DNA from: Fagopyrum homotropicum
Lineage: Eukaryota > Streptophyta > Magnoliopsida > Caryophyllales > Polygonaceae
DNA length: 64,000 nucleotides
Reading direction: 5' to 3'
Assembly (NCBI GenBank): GCA_033239125.1
Contig: BSWB01000002.1
Coordinates: 7,969,001-8,033,000, forward strand
The notes under the pieces were generated by a model. That model was given only the letters and a program-made list of their open reading frames with translations, was not told where the DNA came from and made no database searches. Both the position numbers and the translations under genes were made by a program. Shown here in pieces: positions 1 to 11,094 of the stretch. Positions within the stretch are counted from its first letter, which is position 1. Every line of letters starts with the position of its first letter.

Positions 1-955
1 AGGAGATGTCTTGAATCCGGATGCATGATGAAAAAATCTGAAATTTCTTCCGATTCCGAGTATCTTCTCACATTTACGTAATAACGACACTCCTCTAAAA
101 TATGTAGTGCTTGTTGGAGAGGACTCCGTCCTTCGGCTTGTAGCTTCCTAATCTTCATTCCAGCATTGTATATTTGTTCGATTGTGCTGACGTTGTATGG
201 ATCATCTAACTTTATTGACTTCAATATATTTCTCGGCTTGAAACCCGACCCAAGCTCACGTCCCACCTTCCGAAATTGTTTCTCCGTCAATCTCCCAGCA
301 TATGTGTGTCCCTTCAACTGCTCGGGAAGTGTATGATTGTGCACTCCATTTATAACATGCAACATCCACTTCTCAGCCTCGCTTTGTACGCCCTCAAGCT
401 CAAAACAACATCCGTCCTTCTTCGATTTCTGTGCTCGGCTAGAAGATGACTCGGTATCAGGATCCACATCTTTCTTCTTACGAGGGGCTCCAATACGTTC
501 GCATGTCAAACGAAATGTAACGAACCCCCAAGAATTTCTCCACGACCTACTAGTAACCAACACCATGTTCATGGTTCCTCCCATGAATCGAGCCCAATCC
601 ACCATCGTCTCGCGATCATGGAAAAAACCGCGAATTTCAAACATTCGCGAATAATCACTCCCTTCGTCACGAGAATAATTCGGAAGATCCTAATTCACAT
701 AGAAAAAAAAACTATAAAATTTCTAGTTTTCGGTTTACTAATTTCCAAATAATAAAAACACGAATTATAATAAATGTTTCTAACATTAATTGCAACTATA
801 TCTAACTTAAAAATACATTATATACAACAATTCTAGTTTTTCTATATTTTCGGTTATAAAGTACTTACCTCGAAATGCCGAAGAAACTCGTCTGGATCAC
901 TAAATTTTGTATCGTCGAACGGAATCATCACTTCATCATCCTCGTGTGTTGACAT
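1..955 (-). CDS. Mutator-like (MULE) transposase, FAR1-type, N-terminal part cut by window edge
   Basis: DNA transposase of the MULE superfamily, related to the FAR1/FHY3 transcription factors. Two exons are visible: 955-869 (29 codons, ATG at 955) and 689 to beyond the left edge. They are joined by a GT-AG intron (868-690) in phase 0, and the frame stays open. The protein starts MSTHEDDEVMIPFDDT. A FAR1-like DNA-binding zinc-finger region follows, with spaced Cys/His residues (FRLTCERIG, KKDGCCFEL, VINGVHNH). Next come LPEQLKGHTYAGRLTEKQ and QIYNAGMKIRK, then HPDSRHL just before the edge. In this family that last motif precedes the DDE catalytic core, which lies outside the window. The gene is a transposon gene, not a host gene. 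Whether the whole element is intact cannot be seen. A domesticated FAR1-related gene is the alternative. Confidence 0.8.
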
Positions 956-1032
956 TCTCGCAGTTGTTCTCCAGAAAATGTTGTGTTTTTTTTTTCGAAG
1001 ATGTGAGCGTTTTTCACCTCTTCTATTACTAT

Positions 1033-1041
1033 CTTTATATA
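1033..1041 (-). promoter_or_regulatory. TATA box of the MULE transposase gene
   Basis: TATATAAAG on the minus strand, about 80 bp upstream of the transposase ATG at 955. This is a normal spacing for a plant TATA box with a short 5' UTR. Confidence 0.5.
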
Positions 1042-1066
1042 ATCAAATGAAATCAATAACATTCAA

Positions 1067-1133
1067 ATTACAACGGTCACTTTTACAACGTTCGAATTAC
1101 AACGTTCGGATTACAACGTTCGAATCTCAACGG
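1067..1133. repeat. Short tandem repeats TTACAACGTTCG, likely subterminal repeats of the MULE
   Basis: Four to five imperfect copies of ATTACAACGTTCG lie head to tail just outside the transposase promoter. Such arrays are common near MULE ends and can bind transposase. The element's terminus and 9-bp target duplication cannot be confirmed because its other end is outside the window. Confidence 0.45.
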
Positions 1134-1141
1134 TTATAAAT

Positions 1142-1192
1142 CCACGTAGACACGATGCGTGACCGTGAAGGTCACACATCGCGTTTACGTGG
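1142..1192. promoter_or_regulatory. 23-bp imperfect inverted repeat with ACGT cores, between two divergent promoters
   Basis: Left arm 1142-1164 and right arm 1170-1192 flank the 5-bp loop GTGAA. Twenty of 23 positions match. The outer ends are CCACGTA and TACGTGG, so each arm carries an ACGT core of the kind bound by plant bZIP factors. It lies about 60-110 bp upstream of the TATA box at 1252 and 90-150 bp upstream of the transposase TATA box. It may be a bZIP-bound promoter element of the TIN1-like gene or part of the MULE end. Confidence 0.5.
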
Positions 1193-1251
1193 TACGTATA
1201 CGAAATCGAGCGACGTGCCCTTAATATCCCCTTATTAAAGATGAAATATGG

Positions 1252-1259
1252 TATAAATA
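1252..1259 (+). promoter_or_regulatory. TATA box of the TIN1-like gene
   Basis: TATAAATA lies 213 bp upstream of the ATG at 1465, implying transcription starts near 1285 with a 5' UTR of about 180 nt. The leader has CT-rich stretches (1370-1385, 1448-1460) typical of plant 5' UTRs. Confidence 0.55.
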
Positions 1260-1464
1260 AGAAGATAATGTAATTAAGGATGTGACAACCCTTTCCAAAA
1301 TATAAAATAAAGGTTTTACACTTGACCAATCATTCTCATTCGCTAGATCATTCTCGAACGTCTGCCCTTCTCTCTCTCTGCCTCCATATTTCTTCTTTCA
1401 TCACAATTCCATTCGACGAATCACAAGACCGCTTTACTTTCTAAATTTTCTCTTTTTTTTTGCT

Positions 1465-4070
1465 ATGGCTTCCCGTCGAATTGTTCAAGGTTGTGCTTGC
1501 GTTCTCGTTATCTCTATAGTTATGTGCTCTGTGCCGTCGGTGGCGATGGTTTTGTCTTCGGATTTGATTCCTCCTCGCCCAAAAGCCATCTCTGTAAGTT
1601 GTTTTTTCCATATAGATATTTTCGTTTCCATATCGTTTTCTGTTAATTACTGGAAGGTTGATCTGATTTGTGGAGATCAATGATCGTGTTTCTTACGTGT
1701 TGCCTTAAAATTGCAAGTTTATTCTTAACAAAATTTTGTCGAATTATGGGTTTGTGCAATATAAACAGATTATTTCATCTCCGTTAATGACAATTAGATT
1801 TGTGAACTCCATGCAATTTTGGACTCCCCGTAAGGGCTGTTTATGACTACGGAGTAATTCATAGTTGCCTGCTTTGGTTTATAGGATTTGAGAGAAGCTA
1901 TAGTAAAGGGGTTAGGGTTTCAGAAGGATGGATTCAAGGTTTCTGGATTCGATGTTAGAGATGCCTTGGTTGGGCAGTCTGTGGCTTATGAATTTGATAT
2001 TGAAGTTGACAATAAGGTCCTTCCTTTCAAATTGTTGGAAGATGTAAAAAGGTGGGAGTACGTGGATTTGCCTATATTCAGAGTTGAAGATCTAGTTAAA
2101 CCCAAGGAGAATGCTCTGATTCAGAGTCCAGAATTGGATGCCTTGACGCCGGTTCTAGCCCCATTTCAGCTCGAAGGTCCTATGGAGATTTGGATCCAGG
2201 ATGCTAAAAATATGAGAGTTGCATTGCCGGTAAGTTGTAGCTTGTTGGATAATTACTCTTAACTAATAGCTTAATTTGGATGTTTTTTAATTACTATGGT
2301 AGGATCAGCTTCAGCAGATTGGCCTAATCTGACCGTTTTTTATACTTTTATGACGTGTTTCCTCTGTATTGTTTCTTTTGTGTATTGTGTCCAACTTCCA
2401 TGGTCTCTAATGGCCAATTTAGTACTGATAAGGAAGAATTATGTTTGACCTTCACCACCACACCAGCTTGAGCACCTTTTCTTTTCATCAGCATTAGAAA
2501 CAACTCTTCATAGCCTTCATGGTTAAGTCAGCAATAATTGCCTTGCCCCTACGGAAAAAATAAAGAAAATTGCACCTTGCACATGAATACAGTACATATC
2601 CAACTAGAAAATTCAATTGTTATACCAGCAAAATGTTGTAAAGCATATGCAGAAGAGAATAAAAGATCATACATTTAGTTGATGATATCCTAGACATTTG
2701 AAGATGCTTGACTCCACTTCCAGTGTTAATAAGATGACAACTGAGTTTATAAGCAGTACTTGAATCAATATCAATAGTCAATATAATAGGTGTTTTAAAA
2801 TGAGCGTTATGTTTACTATCGATAAAAGCACAATGCTTCCAACATTGTAGTGGATAGGCTCAATTTGGGATGCTTTTTATCCGTGCTTGCTCTAATCTTG
2901 GAAGTAATTGCTCGGTTTAGTTTTGTTCACAAAGCGAGGATGTTATTTGTTTGAAACTTGGGCTTTTTTACTTCATCTTTTGCTAAGAAGAAATAAACAT
3001 CCACTTTAGGAACTACTTCTGTTTGCTCTAATCTTGGGTTTCATCACCAAGAACAATAAAAAAATCTACTCTTAGGTGCTTATATATATACATTGTGGCT
3101 CCAACCAGTAAAATTTGACTATAAATCTCTGACATGGAACTTGGAATACAAATGTCTATAAACCACTTTCATTCATCTCAAGTAAGAAGACAATTTTTTT
3201 CTAATTTTGTTTCCTTTGGATCCGGTTATATTGCAGCATGATGTTGATGCTGGTGTGTTGAGGAAAGTGATTCTTGCAGATGGGGCAGTGGTAACTGTTA
3301 CGGGTGCAAGATCAGTGAGCTTGCGTCAACCAATTGATCTCCCACTTCCTTTCAACATGAGCAATGACGGGTTTGCCTCCGGACTTTTAGCCTTGGCTGA
3401 ACACCTCAGACAAGCATCTCGTATCAAGGGGTCCCAACTCCTCTCCCTTCGCATAGTAGGCCCCACTTCTCTAACTTCACCGCCCTCACTTTCTCCATCT
3501 TCTTCCACCAAGCTGAAGCTTAAACGCCTAGCACACGGTCTAGTTGAATTATCCTCTCAATCAAAGCAACAAGTCCAAGACAAAACCTCGTCCTCAGCTC
3601 TCGATCTTCACCGTGAGGCCCCAACTCTCCTTAGCCCTAGTCAGTTCACTACTATGTGGCCCGTTGCTTCCCTCAATGGATCAAACTCCAATCTACTCGG
3701 ATTCGAGAAGCTTCTGTCCTCTGTTTTGGGACCTAAAGCAAACCACAAGGGCTCATTTAAGGTCCTAAGGGCAGATGTATCAGCTCAGACATTCCTGAAA
3801 ATTGACTTTGGAGTAGAGAAGAAGCTCACAATGGAAGACAATGAGGCTCAATTTCAGGGCTTTGCCGAGTGGAGGACGAAACCAGAGAAGGTAAAGATGC
3901 ACTTTGAGGTGCTAGCAAAGGTTGACGGCGACAAAGTCGTGCCTGAGAGGATAATGCAGGTTAATCCAGTGCAAGTCGAGGATTCAGTTGCACCAAACAC
4001 GGTATCGGGCAATATAACCGTGTCTTCAATGCCTGTGGTGTACCCGCCTCCTATACCATTCGCCTTGTAA
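1465..4070 (+). CDS. TIN1-like (tunicamycin-induced) secretory-pathway protein
   Basis: Three exons: 1465-1593, 1885-2229 and 3237-4070. Both introns are GT-AG and phase 0, and the protein is 435 aa. Residues 1-27 form a signal peptide (hydrophobic ACVLVISIVMC, cleavage near SVA). The conserved body is in exon 2 (EAIVKGLGFQKDGFKVSGFD, ALVGQSVAYEFDIEVDN, LLEDVKRWEYVDLPIFRVE) and the C-terminal part in exon 3, ending VVYPPPIPFAL. I recognise the pattern of Arabidopsis TIN1 (At5g64510), a plant-specific protein induced by ER stress and linked to pollen surface development. Its biochemical role is unknown. Length is close to what I recall for that family. The ATG at 1465 is the one that provides a signal peptide. 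A poly(A) signal AATAAA lies at 4210. The 1-kb second intron shows no clear gene. Confidence 0.72.
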
Positions 4071-4556
4071 GGCGTTGGACGAGGACTTCTTTCGATTAAA
4101 GCCAAGTTGATAAATGTAGAGAGTTATACGGCCATATGATTTATGCCATATATTCTAATGCTTGTAGAGGAAAATGTCAAAACAAACATTGTTAACAAGA
4201 GACTCTTTTAATAAACTAGAAGTGAAGACGAATCATTGGATCCAACTTGGAAGCATTTACACAGATGAACAAAACATCCAATTGTTGGTTAGTCATCTGT
4301 AAAGTTGTTAATCCTTTTAGGCATGAACTTTGTATCTGAATATTGAGTCACTCGATTACAATTTCGGTTCTATTTTGAACAGAATAGGGCGAATGTATAT
4401 GGAGCCATTTTGTACCTTGATCCCACATCGACTGTCACGAGTGTAAACACACCTTTTATAAGCTTAATGAAGTTCAAGGTCAGGTCCCTCAGGACAAGCG
4501 AAGAAGAGGATGACCAAAGTGTACGTTATGATTCGCACTCATACTATATCTATTTA
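4071..4556. other. 3' flank of the TIN1-like gene
   Basis: It holds the 3' UTR with AATAAA at 4210, then unremarkable sequence. A TCCCACATCGACTG stretch near 4421 resembles the start of small plant LTR/TRIM elements, but no paired end is visible. No coding region seen. Confidence 0.4.
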
Positions 4557-5559
4557 GGGTCCGTTTGGTTTTAACACCGGAATCGGAAACGGAATGGAAA
4601 CGAATCTAGTCCATACGTATGCCCTTATTCATGAAAGTTTTTGGAATCATTCATTGAATGAAGTAATTGGAGTACAACTTGATTACTTTTGATACCCTAT
4701 AGGGTAACAAAATGTAGGAAAACAAGTGTACTTTGCACTAAATAACAAGGAATGATTCCATAAAAATTCATGAATAAGGATATTGAGAAGTATTCAAGTA
4801 AGGCCCATTATTCCGGTACGGCCGACACGTGTTCCGGAAAAAAAAATTTTAATTTTTTTTTTTTAAAACGAGTAAAAGTAATAGTTCAAAACTTATTATG
4901 GAATAGTTCATAACTTATAAAATGATAGTTTATGAATTATAATAGAATAGTTCATAGTGTAAAATTTATAAAGGAATGAAAGTAATAGTTCAAAACTTAT
5001 TAAGTAATAGTTCATAACTTATAAACGGATAGTTCATGAATTATAATAGAATAGTTCATAGTGCAAAATTTATAAAGGAGTGAAAGTAATAGTTCAAAAC
5101 TTATTATGGGATAGTTCATGAATTATAATAGAGTAGTTCATGAATTATAATAGAATAGTTTAAAGTGCAAAAATTTATAAAGGAGTGAAAGTAATAGTTC
5201 AAAACTTATTATGGGATAGTTCATGAATTATAATAGAATAGTTCATGTATTATATTAAAAAGTAATAGTTCATGGATTATATGGGAATAGTTCAAAGTTT
5301 ATAGGAGAATAGTGCATAAATTATAACATGGTAGTTCAAACAAATTTTCATTCGTTTCTGAGGAAAAAAAAAAAATTTTAAAAAAATTTAAATTTTTTTT
5401 TTTTTTTCTTTTTTTCGGGACACGTGTCGCCCGTACGGTCGGTCGTACGACCGTACCGCAATATATGGACCGTACCTGAACATTTACCCAAGGATATGTA
5501 TATGGACTAAATTCGTTTCCATTCCGTTTTCGTTACCGAAATTGGAACCAAACGGGCCC
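4557..5559. mobile_element. PIF/Harbinger-type MITE (about 1.0 kb) with TTA target duplication
   Basis: The left end is GGGTCCGTTTGGTT and the right end, read inverted, is GGGCCCGTTTGGTT. Similarity runs for about 50 bp through AACGGAATGGAAACGAAT. The element is flanked by TTA (4554-4556 and 5560-5562), the 3-bp duplication typical of PIF/Harbinger elements. There is no transposase. The interior (about 4880-5345) is a tandem array built on ATAGTTCATAAATTATA-like units, bounded by two inverted A/T tracts and ACACGTGT-type boxes near 4826 and 5420. Confidence 0.82.
4880..5345. repeat. Minisatellite inside the Harbinger MITE
   Basis: Repeated units contain AAGTAATAGTTCAAAACTTA followed by ATAGTTCATGAATTATAATAG variants. 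Five or more imperfect copies with variable numbers of the shorter sub-repeat are present. Not coding. Confidence 0.7.
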
Positions 5560-5698
5560 TTAATTTTTTAAATATGTTATTGAATATAAAATAATATCCT
5601 TTGAAATTTATAATACGATGTGACTTACATGAAGTTTAAAACCCTTCATTGGATACATGACCAGTGTGTTACGGTTAACTCATTATTTTGTAGATTAA

Positions 5699-5830
5699 GG
5701 GTCTGTTTGGTTCCAGCTCCGAAAACGAAAACAGAATGAAAACGAATTTAGTTCATATGTATATGATTATTCATAAAATTTTGGGAAATCATTCCTTATA
5801 AATTAATAAAAAATGCACGCTCACATTACT
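5699..5830 (+). mobile_element. Truncated second copy of the Harbinger-type MITE (left end only)
   Basis: GGGTCTGTTTGGTTCC starts at 5699, followed by AACAGAATGAAAACGAAT and a stretch matching the start of the element at 4557. No matching right end is present in the next kilobase, so this is a solo end. Confidence 0.6.
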
Positions 5831-6250
5831 TAACTGATATCAAATGTTTTGACATGAATAATATATAACTAACAGTATGACATATACTACTATACTAGTA
5901 CCTACTGTCCCATCCTTCAATGCTTCGAGTCAAAACTTTACTCCTGCGGTGGAAAATTTGACTTTCCAGCAAAGCCGTCTCAACCATTTTCCGTTCAAAT
6001 TTTAACCCTACAAAATTGAACATTTATTTAGTTGATACGAAGTAGTTTTTATTATTTTTATTCATAATTTACTGATAAAATGAAAAACGTAATAAATAAA
6101 TACTAATAACACTATTTATTTATAGAGTAAAAAAATAAGAAAATAAGGAGAGAGGTTATTAATGCTACATTGATACATACTATCCTACCAACTGAGCTGA
6201 CAATTTAGATGATACGGAGTACATACTATCCCGTTGATATATATTGGGCC
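5831..6250. other. Gene-free AT-rich stretch
   Basis: No open frame of note and no recognised repeat ends. Confidence 0.4.
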
Positions 6251-6480
6251 TAGGGGTGTAATTCGAGCGGCTCAAGCCGAGCCATAGCCTGTTCATATTA
6301 AGTTCGTTTAAAAAACGAGCCGAGCACAATTTTTTATATGAGCTTTGGATCATGTTTAGATTCGGCTTGTGAGCCTTATTTGAAGCTCAAGCTCAAGCTC
6401 GTATAGCTCGGGCTCATGGCGAGCTCAAATTTAGGCTCGGGCTCGGCTTGTGAGCTTTATTTCAAGCATGCATATGCATA

Positions 6481-6576
<96 letters not shown>

Positions 6577-6780
6577 AGTGTTTTCGTAATATTTTGTATG
6601 TTTAAAATGGATCGTATTCGGCTCGGGCTCATGGTGAGCTTAAATTCAGGCTCTTATTCGGCTCGGGCTCATGGTGAGCTCAAATTCAGGCTCTTATTCG
6701 GCTCGTTTTATAATATGAATGAGTTTGATCCGAGCCGAGCCCATATCGAGCCCGAACTGCTCGTCTCATATTACAGCCAT
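6251..6780. mobile_element. hAT-like non-autonomous element rich in GAGCCGAGC motifs, with a central (TA)n tract
   Basis: It starts TAGGGGTGTAAT. Many GAGCCGAGC/GCTCGGGCTC motifs occur in both orientations. It ends near TATTACAGCC, a degenerate inverse of the start. A pure (TA)n run of about 85 bp (6487-6572) splits it. The TAGGGGTG terminus suggests hAT, but no clean 8-bp duplication could be found. Confidence 0.5.
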
Positions 6781-8715
6781 GCCATATGCCGCCCTTTATA
6801 TTTTAGGATCATGTTCGAAAGGTGTATCACCCGGTTTTTCACGTCACCGACCCCGCGGTGGTGACGATGGCCCTCGGTCGCGGACTAGCCACGGGTGTGG
6901 CTGACCCTAGATCGCGTACGGTTTGTTTTTATTTTCTTTCCTTTCTTAGATGATCCGATCTTCTAATCTTGGGCCGTCTTCCTCTATCTTCTACCTAGTT
7001 TATACCTTCCTTTTCCCGACCACACCACATGTTATTCACGTTTTCTCCTTTGTTTTCTTCTTCTTGCTTTCTTGTCTTTTTCAACCGTGAGCCAACCTGC
7101 AACTTTGTTCCACGAGACCATCATAATCCATGTAAGTCTTATTCTTTACGTTCCCTTTCCCCACCTATATACTCATGCCGCATGCACCCTTGTCTTCTGC
7201 TTCTTCTTTTCTTCTCCTTCTCCTTCTTCTTCTTGGCAAGAATCAAGATTAAGTCTTGATTCTAATTGGTCGTGGTTTGATTGTTGTATGTGTATATCCA
7301 AGCTTTTATGGTTGAGTATGTGGTGTGAAGAATCACAAAAGAGAGTTAAAGTCAGCCTGGTGTTGTTCTACTATCGAAGAAAACCTTCAACGTTCCTCTC
7401 TGGTGCTCTACCTCCCCCGTGGCTACAAACACCACTAATACAGTCAAGTGTATTGTGATTGGGCGGTGACCACTTGCCTAGTTCTATAGGAGACAGGGAG
7501 GTGCTCTTGCGACCAGGCTCACATGTAACGGATAAATGCATATGATCTATTTTTGTCGGTAACAGAAACAGGGGCGAGTTTCGGGAGATTCTCGTGTCAC
7601 AACCAGTAATGAATGACTTATTAAAAGATAATAACCGGTTTGTGTGTGATCATGCTATATGTTTATATTTTATATGTGTGTATGCCTTTACCATTATTTT
7701 GATATCTAGAATGTTAGCTAATGGTTTATACCGTCGTTGTAGATGCCCTGCAGGTTAGAGATGTTGTTGAGTGATCCGGATGAAGTGGTAAACCGGGGTT
7801 CCCGTACATTATAGGACGGGATCAGGTTTATTATTTTGTTGATTTCTTTTCAGTTTGTTGTTGAACTCGGCTGATAGTCTTTCGCTTTCCCTTTGTTATA
7901 CATTTTTATATCTTATCAATTTTGGTTTTCATTTATTTGTGTCTTGTTGTAAGAACCGGTGATATTGTTGTTACTCTGAGGGTCGGTACCCATTATGAGG
8001 TCCTAGCCCGTAACATTGCGAGTGTTTAGAATTTTAGGTGTTACAAAATGATCGTGTGGACATAAGGGTAATAACGCTAGCCTTTGGTTACATAATAAAT
8101 ACCGAACCAAGCAAATCTAGTTATCTTGGGAAAGCTCGGTCGGCGATTGTCGGTGAACAAGGATCAACTCTAGGCCAAGGTGTTGTTGCATAAATACATA
8201 ATGAGTTCTCAAGCATATCCTAGGCCAAGGTATTGTGACTCGATACATAGGTCTATAACAGCTCAAGATGAGGAGCCAAACCATTATTAATGTAGCCCTT
8301 TTGTACGGGAGTAGTAACAATATTATTTAATTTAATAAATGATTCATTATATTTCCCAAAATAACATACAATAAAAATAGGAAAATGTATTGGGTTTAAA
8401 AAAAAAAAGAGATTAAAACTCAGCAACTTGAAATTAACATGTTTATTTGAGATCACTTATAAGCAATGCCTACCTATACACAACTTGCATACAAAAAATC
8501 TACACTAATTGCGACAAAGTCCCAATTCTTAATGCATTATGATACAATGGACATACCTAATACCTAAGTATTTAAACTGCCTTTTACTACGCTAACAAAA
8601 TACGGGAAATCGTACACATCCCGATCCGATAACGGCTTGTATTTGCAACTAATCCGATAGGTTTGATCTGATTTGTTTTCGAAACTCCACCGGATTTAAA
8701 CCGTTTGATCAGACA
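6781..8715. other. Gene-free region, no recognised element
   Basis: It contains a CT-rich stretch (7030-7220) and short open frames with pyrimidine-biased composition that look fortuitous. At 8160-8240 there is a short imperfect direct repeat around CCTAGGCCAAGGT. I see no domain on either strand. It could hold decayed retroelement sequence or a non-coding transcript. Confidence 0.35.
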
Positions 8716-9610
8716 TTAAGAAGCAACAACTAGTTGACGAATCTCGGATTCGTTCACCGGCAAGAACCCAACCCGTTTCTGCAAATATAGAAACAACATA
8801 AAAGTTACAAAAATCTTACAAGCTGTAATTTCTTATCCGAAACTCTATTAGGAATTATTTTTAAAATTTAAAAGCCATTTTAAATAACTTATTATCTTAA
8901 TTTTGTTAATTAATTTTGTATTCTCAATCATTGTCTTACGAATATAGATTTAAGAAATAAAAAATAAAAATATTCACCTTGTATTCATCTTGAACTCTCC
9001 CAAGCGGAGACTTCTCCCTTCGAGCTTGCTCTCCTACTTGTGGAAAATGCCTTTGATCCGGACCCGATAACCCTAACCGCGACTCCTTTCTCTTGAACCC
9101 GACAAGACCCGGATGCTCCAAACCCGGACCCGTTTTCGCCATGCAAAACCCAACAATCTTCTCTTTAGCCTCAGTCTGATCCTTACTTTCCCTCACCATC
9201 CTCTCCAGCTCCGCTTTCGAAACCCGCAACGTCACCGTGGCCGCCGCCTTATCAACCACCACGCTCCCCGCCGTCTTCATAACCGACAAATCGGAAACCG
9301 ATCTCTTCGTCATCATTAGACTCTCCAACTTCTCCTTGGCGCCCACCCGGATATCTCCTGATGATCTAACCCTTCTTGTCTCCTTCTGTTGATGATTCTT
9401 GGGGAGCTCCACTAGAAAGTAAACCTTCTTGGGCTCCAACAAGTGGGTCGGGTCCAGCGGTTTGGCCCGAACTCCGTAGAGCTTGACTGAACCCGATTCA
9501 AGAAGCACGTGACCCGGGTGGTGCTTTGTGATCTCCATTGATTGGATTGGAGTTTTGTACTTGGTTGTCTCCCCATCGATGTTCATGATTTTGGCGGTGG
9601 TGTTTCCCAT
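8716..9610 (-). CDS. PADRE / DUF4228 domain protein
   Basis: Two exons: 9610-8978 (211 codons) and 8778-8716. They are joined by a phase-0 GT-AG intron, giving 231 aa. The N-terminus MGNTTAKIMNIDGET is a typical N-myristoylation context (Gly2). It is followed by the family core HPGHVLLESGSVKLYGVRA and KKVYFLVELP (residues about 34-70). A Lys/Arg/Ser-rich, probably disordered middle follows. The family's conserved C-terminal motif KRVGFLPVNESEIRQLV lies wholly in the small second exon. Reading through the donor would lose this motif, which supports the splice. PADRE genes are small plant genes whose transcripts respond to pathogens, cold and other stresses. Molecular function is unknown. Membrane attachment by myristate is inferred. 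Confidence 0.85.
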
Positions 9611-9712
9611 GATTAGTACGCTATTTGGTACTATCGAAGCTTTGGAAATCTTAAGATTGCTTCAATTCAGCATAAGTTTGGTGATTATTTGGTTGTTTGC
9701 CTATGTGTGAGT

Positions 9713-9721
9713 CTTTATATA
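9713..9721 (-). promoter_or_regulatory. TATA box of the PADRE gene
   Basis: TATATAAAG on the minus strand, about 105 bp upstream of the ATG at 9610. Confidence 0.5.
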
Positions 9722-9848
9722 TATATTGGAATAATTTTTTTCCTGTGGGGCCTACATACAGGATTTTTGGGGCCTACATTATGAAGATTAGAATGAAGAA
9801 AATGTTAGAAAGTAGAATATTAGTAGTCGACAAAATTATCTCAAACCA

Positions 9849-9851
<3 letters not shown>

Positions 9852-9892
<41 letters not shown>

Positions 9893-9990
9893 AAGCTTAG
9901 CTCGTTTAGAAAGTGAATGAGCTCGAGTCGAGCTTTTAGCGAGTTGAGTCTGAGCCGAGCCCGAGTAGCTAGTCTTATATTACACCCCTA
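9852..9990. mobile_element. Right end of a hAT-like GAGCCGAGC element, preceded by (AT)n
   Basis: An (AT)n run (9852-9888) leads into GAGCTCGAGTCGAGC-type sequence and ends ATTACACCCCTA, the exact inverse of the TAGGGGTGTAAT start at 6251. No left end is present nearby, so it is either a fragment or the partner of the 6251 end. Confidence 0.5.
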
Positions 9991-10100
9991 CACGAAAAAT
10001 GAATGTACAATGTGAAATTATGTCTGATTGACAATTTTGGTAACTAGGCCTTTTTGAAAAACTATAGTAGTAACTAGTCTTTTTAATGTTTCAATTATGT

Positions 10101-10210
10101 AAATATACCCCAACCTTTTGTATTTATTCTCAAACTCTACACACTCTTCTATCAAGGGCTACATTTACTAAATATAAAATTAGAATAAAACCTAGTAAAC
10201 TAAATTGTTT
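10101..10210. repeat. Dispersed repeat, copy 1 (copy 2 at 61204-61310)
   Basis: Shares TACCCCAACCTTTT and ACATTTACTAAATATAAAATT in the same order and spacing with 61204-61310. Family unknown. Confidence 0.6.
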
Positions 10211-10739
10211 CAAAATAATTTCTAATCATACTAATCAATCCCCTAAAGCTCATTTTATATCAGACAAAAAAAATCATATTCATTAGTCAGGTTTAGCAAA
10301 ATTCAAATAAAATATATTTATTGAAAATTTAATATAAACAAGAATTTGAATTTTTTTTTTAAAAAAAAGATAATTATAAAGAGGGAAAAAATCACTCTCA
10401 AGTAAATTAAAACCCACAAGCTATTTTCTACTTGCTTCCAATGAAGCTATAAGATATACTTGATACAATTTTATATTTTTTTTAGTCTCTATATAGAATT
10501 AAAACTTGGTGTCCAAATTTGATTTCAAAATTTGAATTTTGTTTTATCCAGTGGTGATTTCAGGTGTGGACAGAAGAAAAAAATGGCTTAGATTCTGTTT
10601 CAATTATTTTGTTTGATTGCTCTTATGATGGTGTGCGGGGCTTTTGTTTTGACTTTATTCGCAAGGTGTTTTACATGTTTTTTTTATAATTAAAACTGTT
10701 CCACAAAAATCAAACCTATATAATTCGTCACAAAATACT
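10211..10739. other. Gene-free AT-rich stretch
   Basis: Poly-A/T tracts only; no coding region or repeat ends recognised. Confidence 0.4.
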
Positions 10740-11094
10740 TATGGTTGTGCATACGGTCCGGATCGGACCAAACCGGTGGAATTTACGATAAAACCTTGAA
10801 CTGTAGACTGGACTGGGACCCAACCGGTTCGGTTCCGGGTTGGACCGATTTGTACCTAAATTGTGTAATTTTAAATATTTCGGACCGGACCGGTTTGTAC
10901 TTAAATGGTGCAATTTTGGTGAGGTATTCCAGTCCAAAACCGGACCGGTTCAGACCAAACTAGACCGGACCGGACGGAAAATCCGTAGTTTACGGTCCAA
11001 CCCGGGTTACGGTTTTTATACGGTCCAAAAACCGGACCGGACCGTTACCGGTTCGGTCCGATTTTCCGTTCCGGTCCAATTTTGCACAGCCCTA
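10740..11094. mobile_element. hAT-like MITE, 355 bp, rich in CCGGACCGG motifs
   Basis: The left end TATGGTTGTGCA and the right end (inverted) TAGGGCTGTGCA match at 10 of 12 positions. Both are followed by GGTCCGG/GGACCGG-rich sequence that can fold back. The flanks AAAATACT (10732-10739) and AGAATGCT (11095-11102) match at 6 of 8, consistent with an aged 8-bp hAT target duplication. No transposase. Confidence 0.6.

Noticed and set aside
2230..3236. Possible transposon fragment in intron 2 of the TIN1-like gene
   Set aside because: Some minus-strand stretches look copia-like, but they contain stops and no recognisable motif.
7029..7458. Overlapping plus-strand frames of 76 and 128 codons
   Set aside because: CT-rich low-complexity DNA; no domain, no plausible splice partner.
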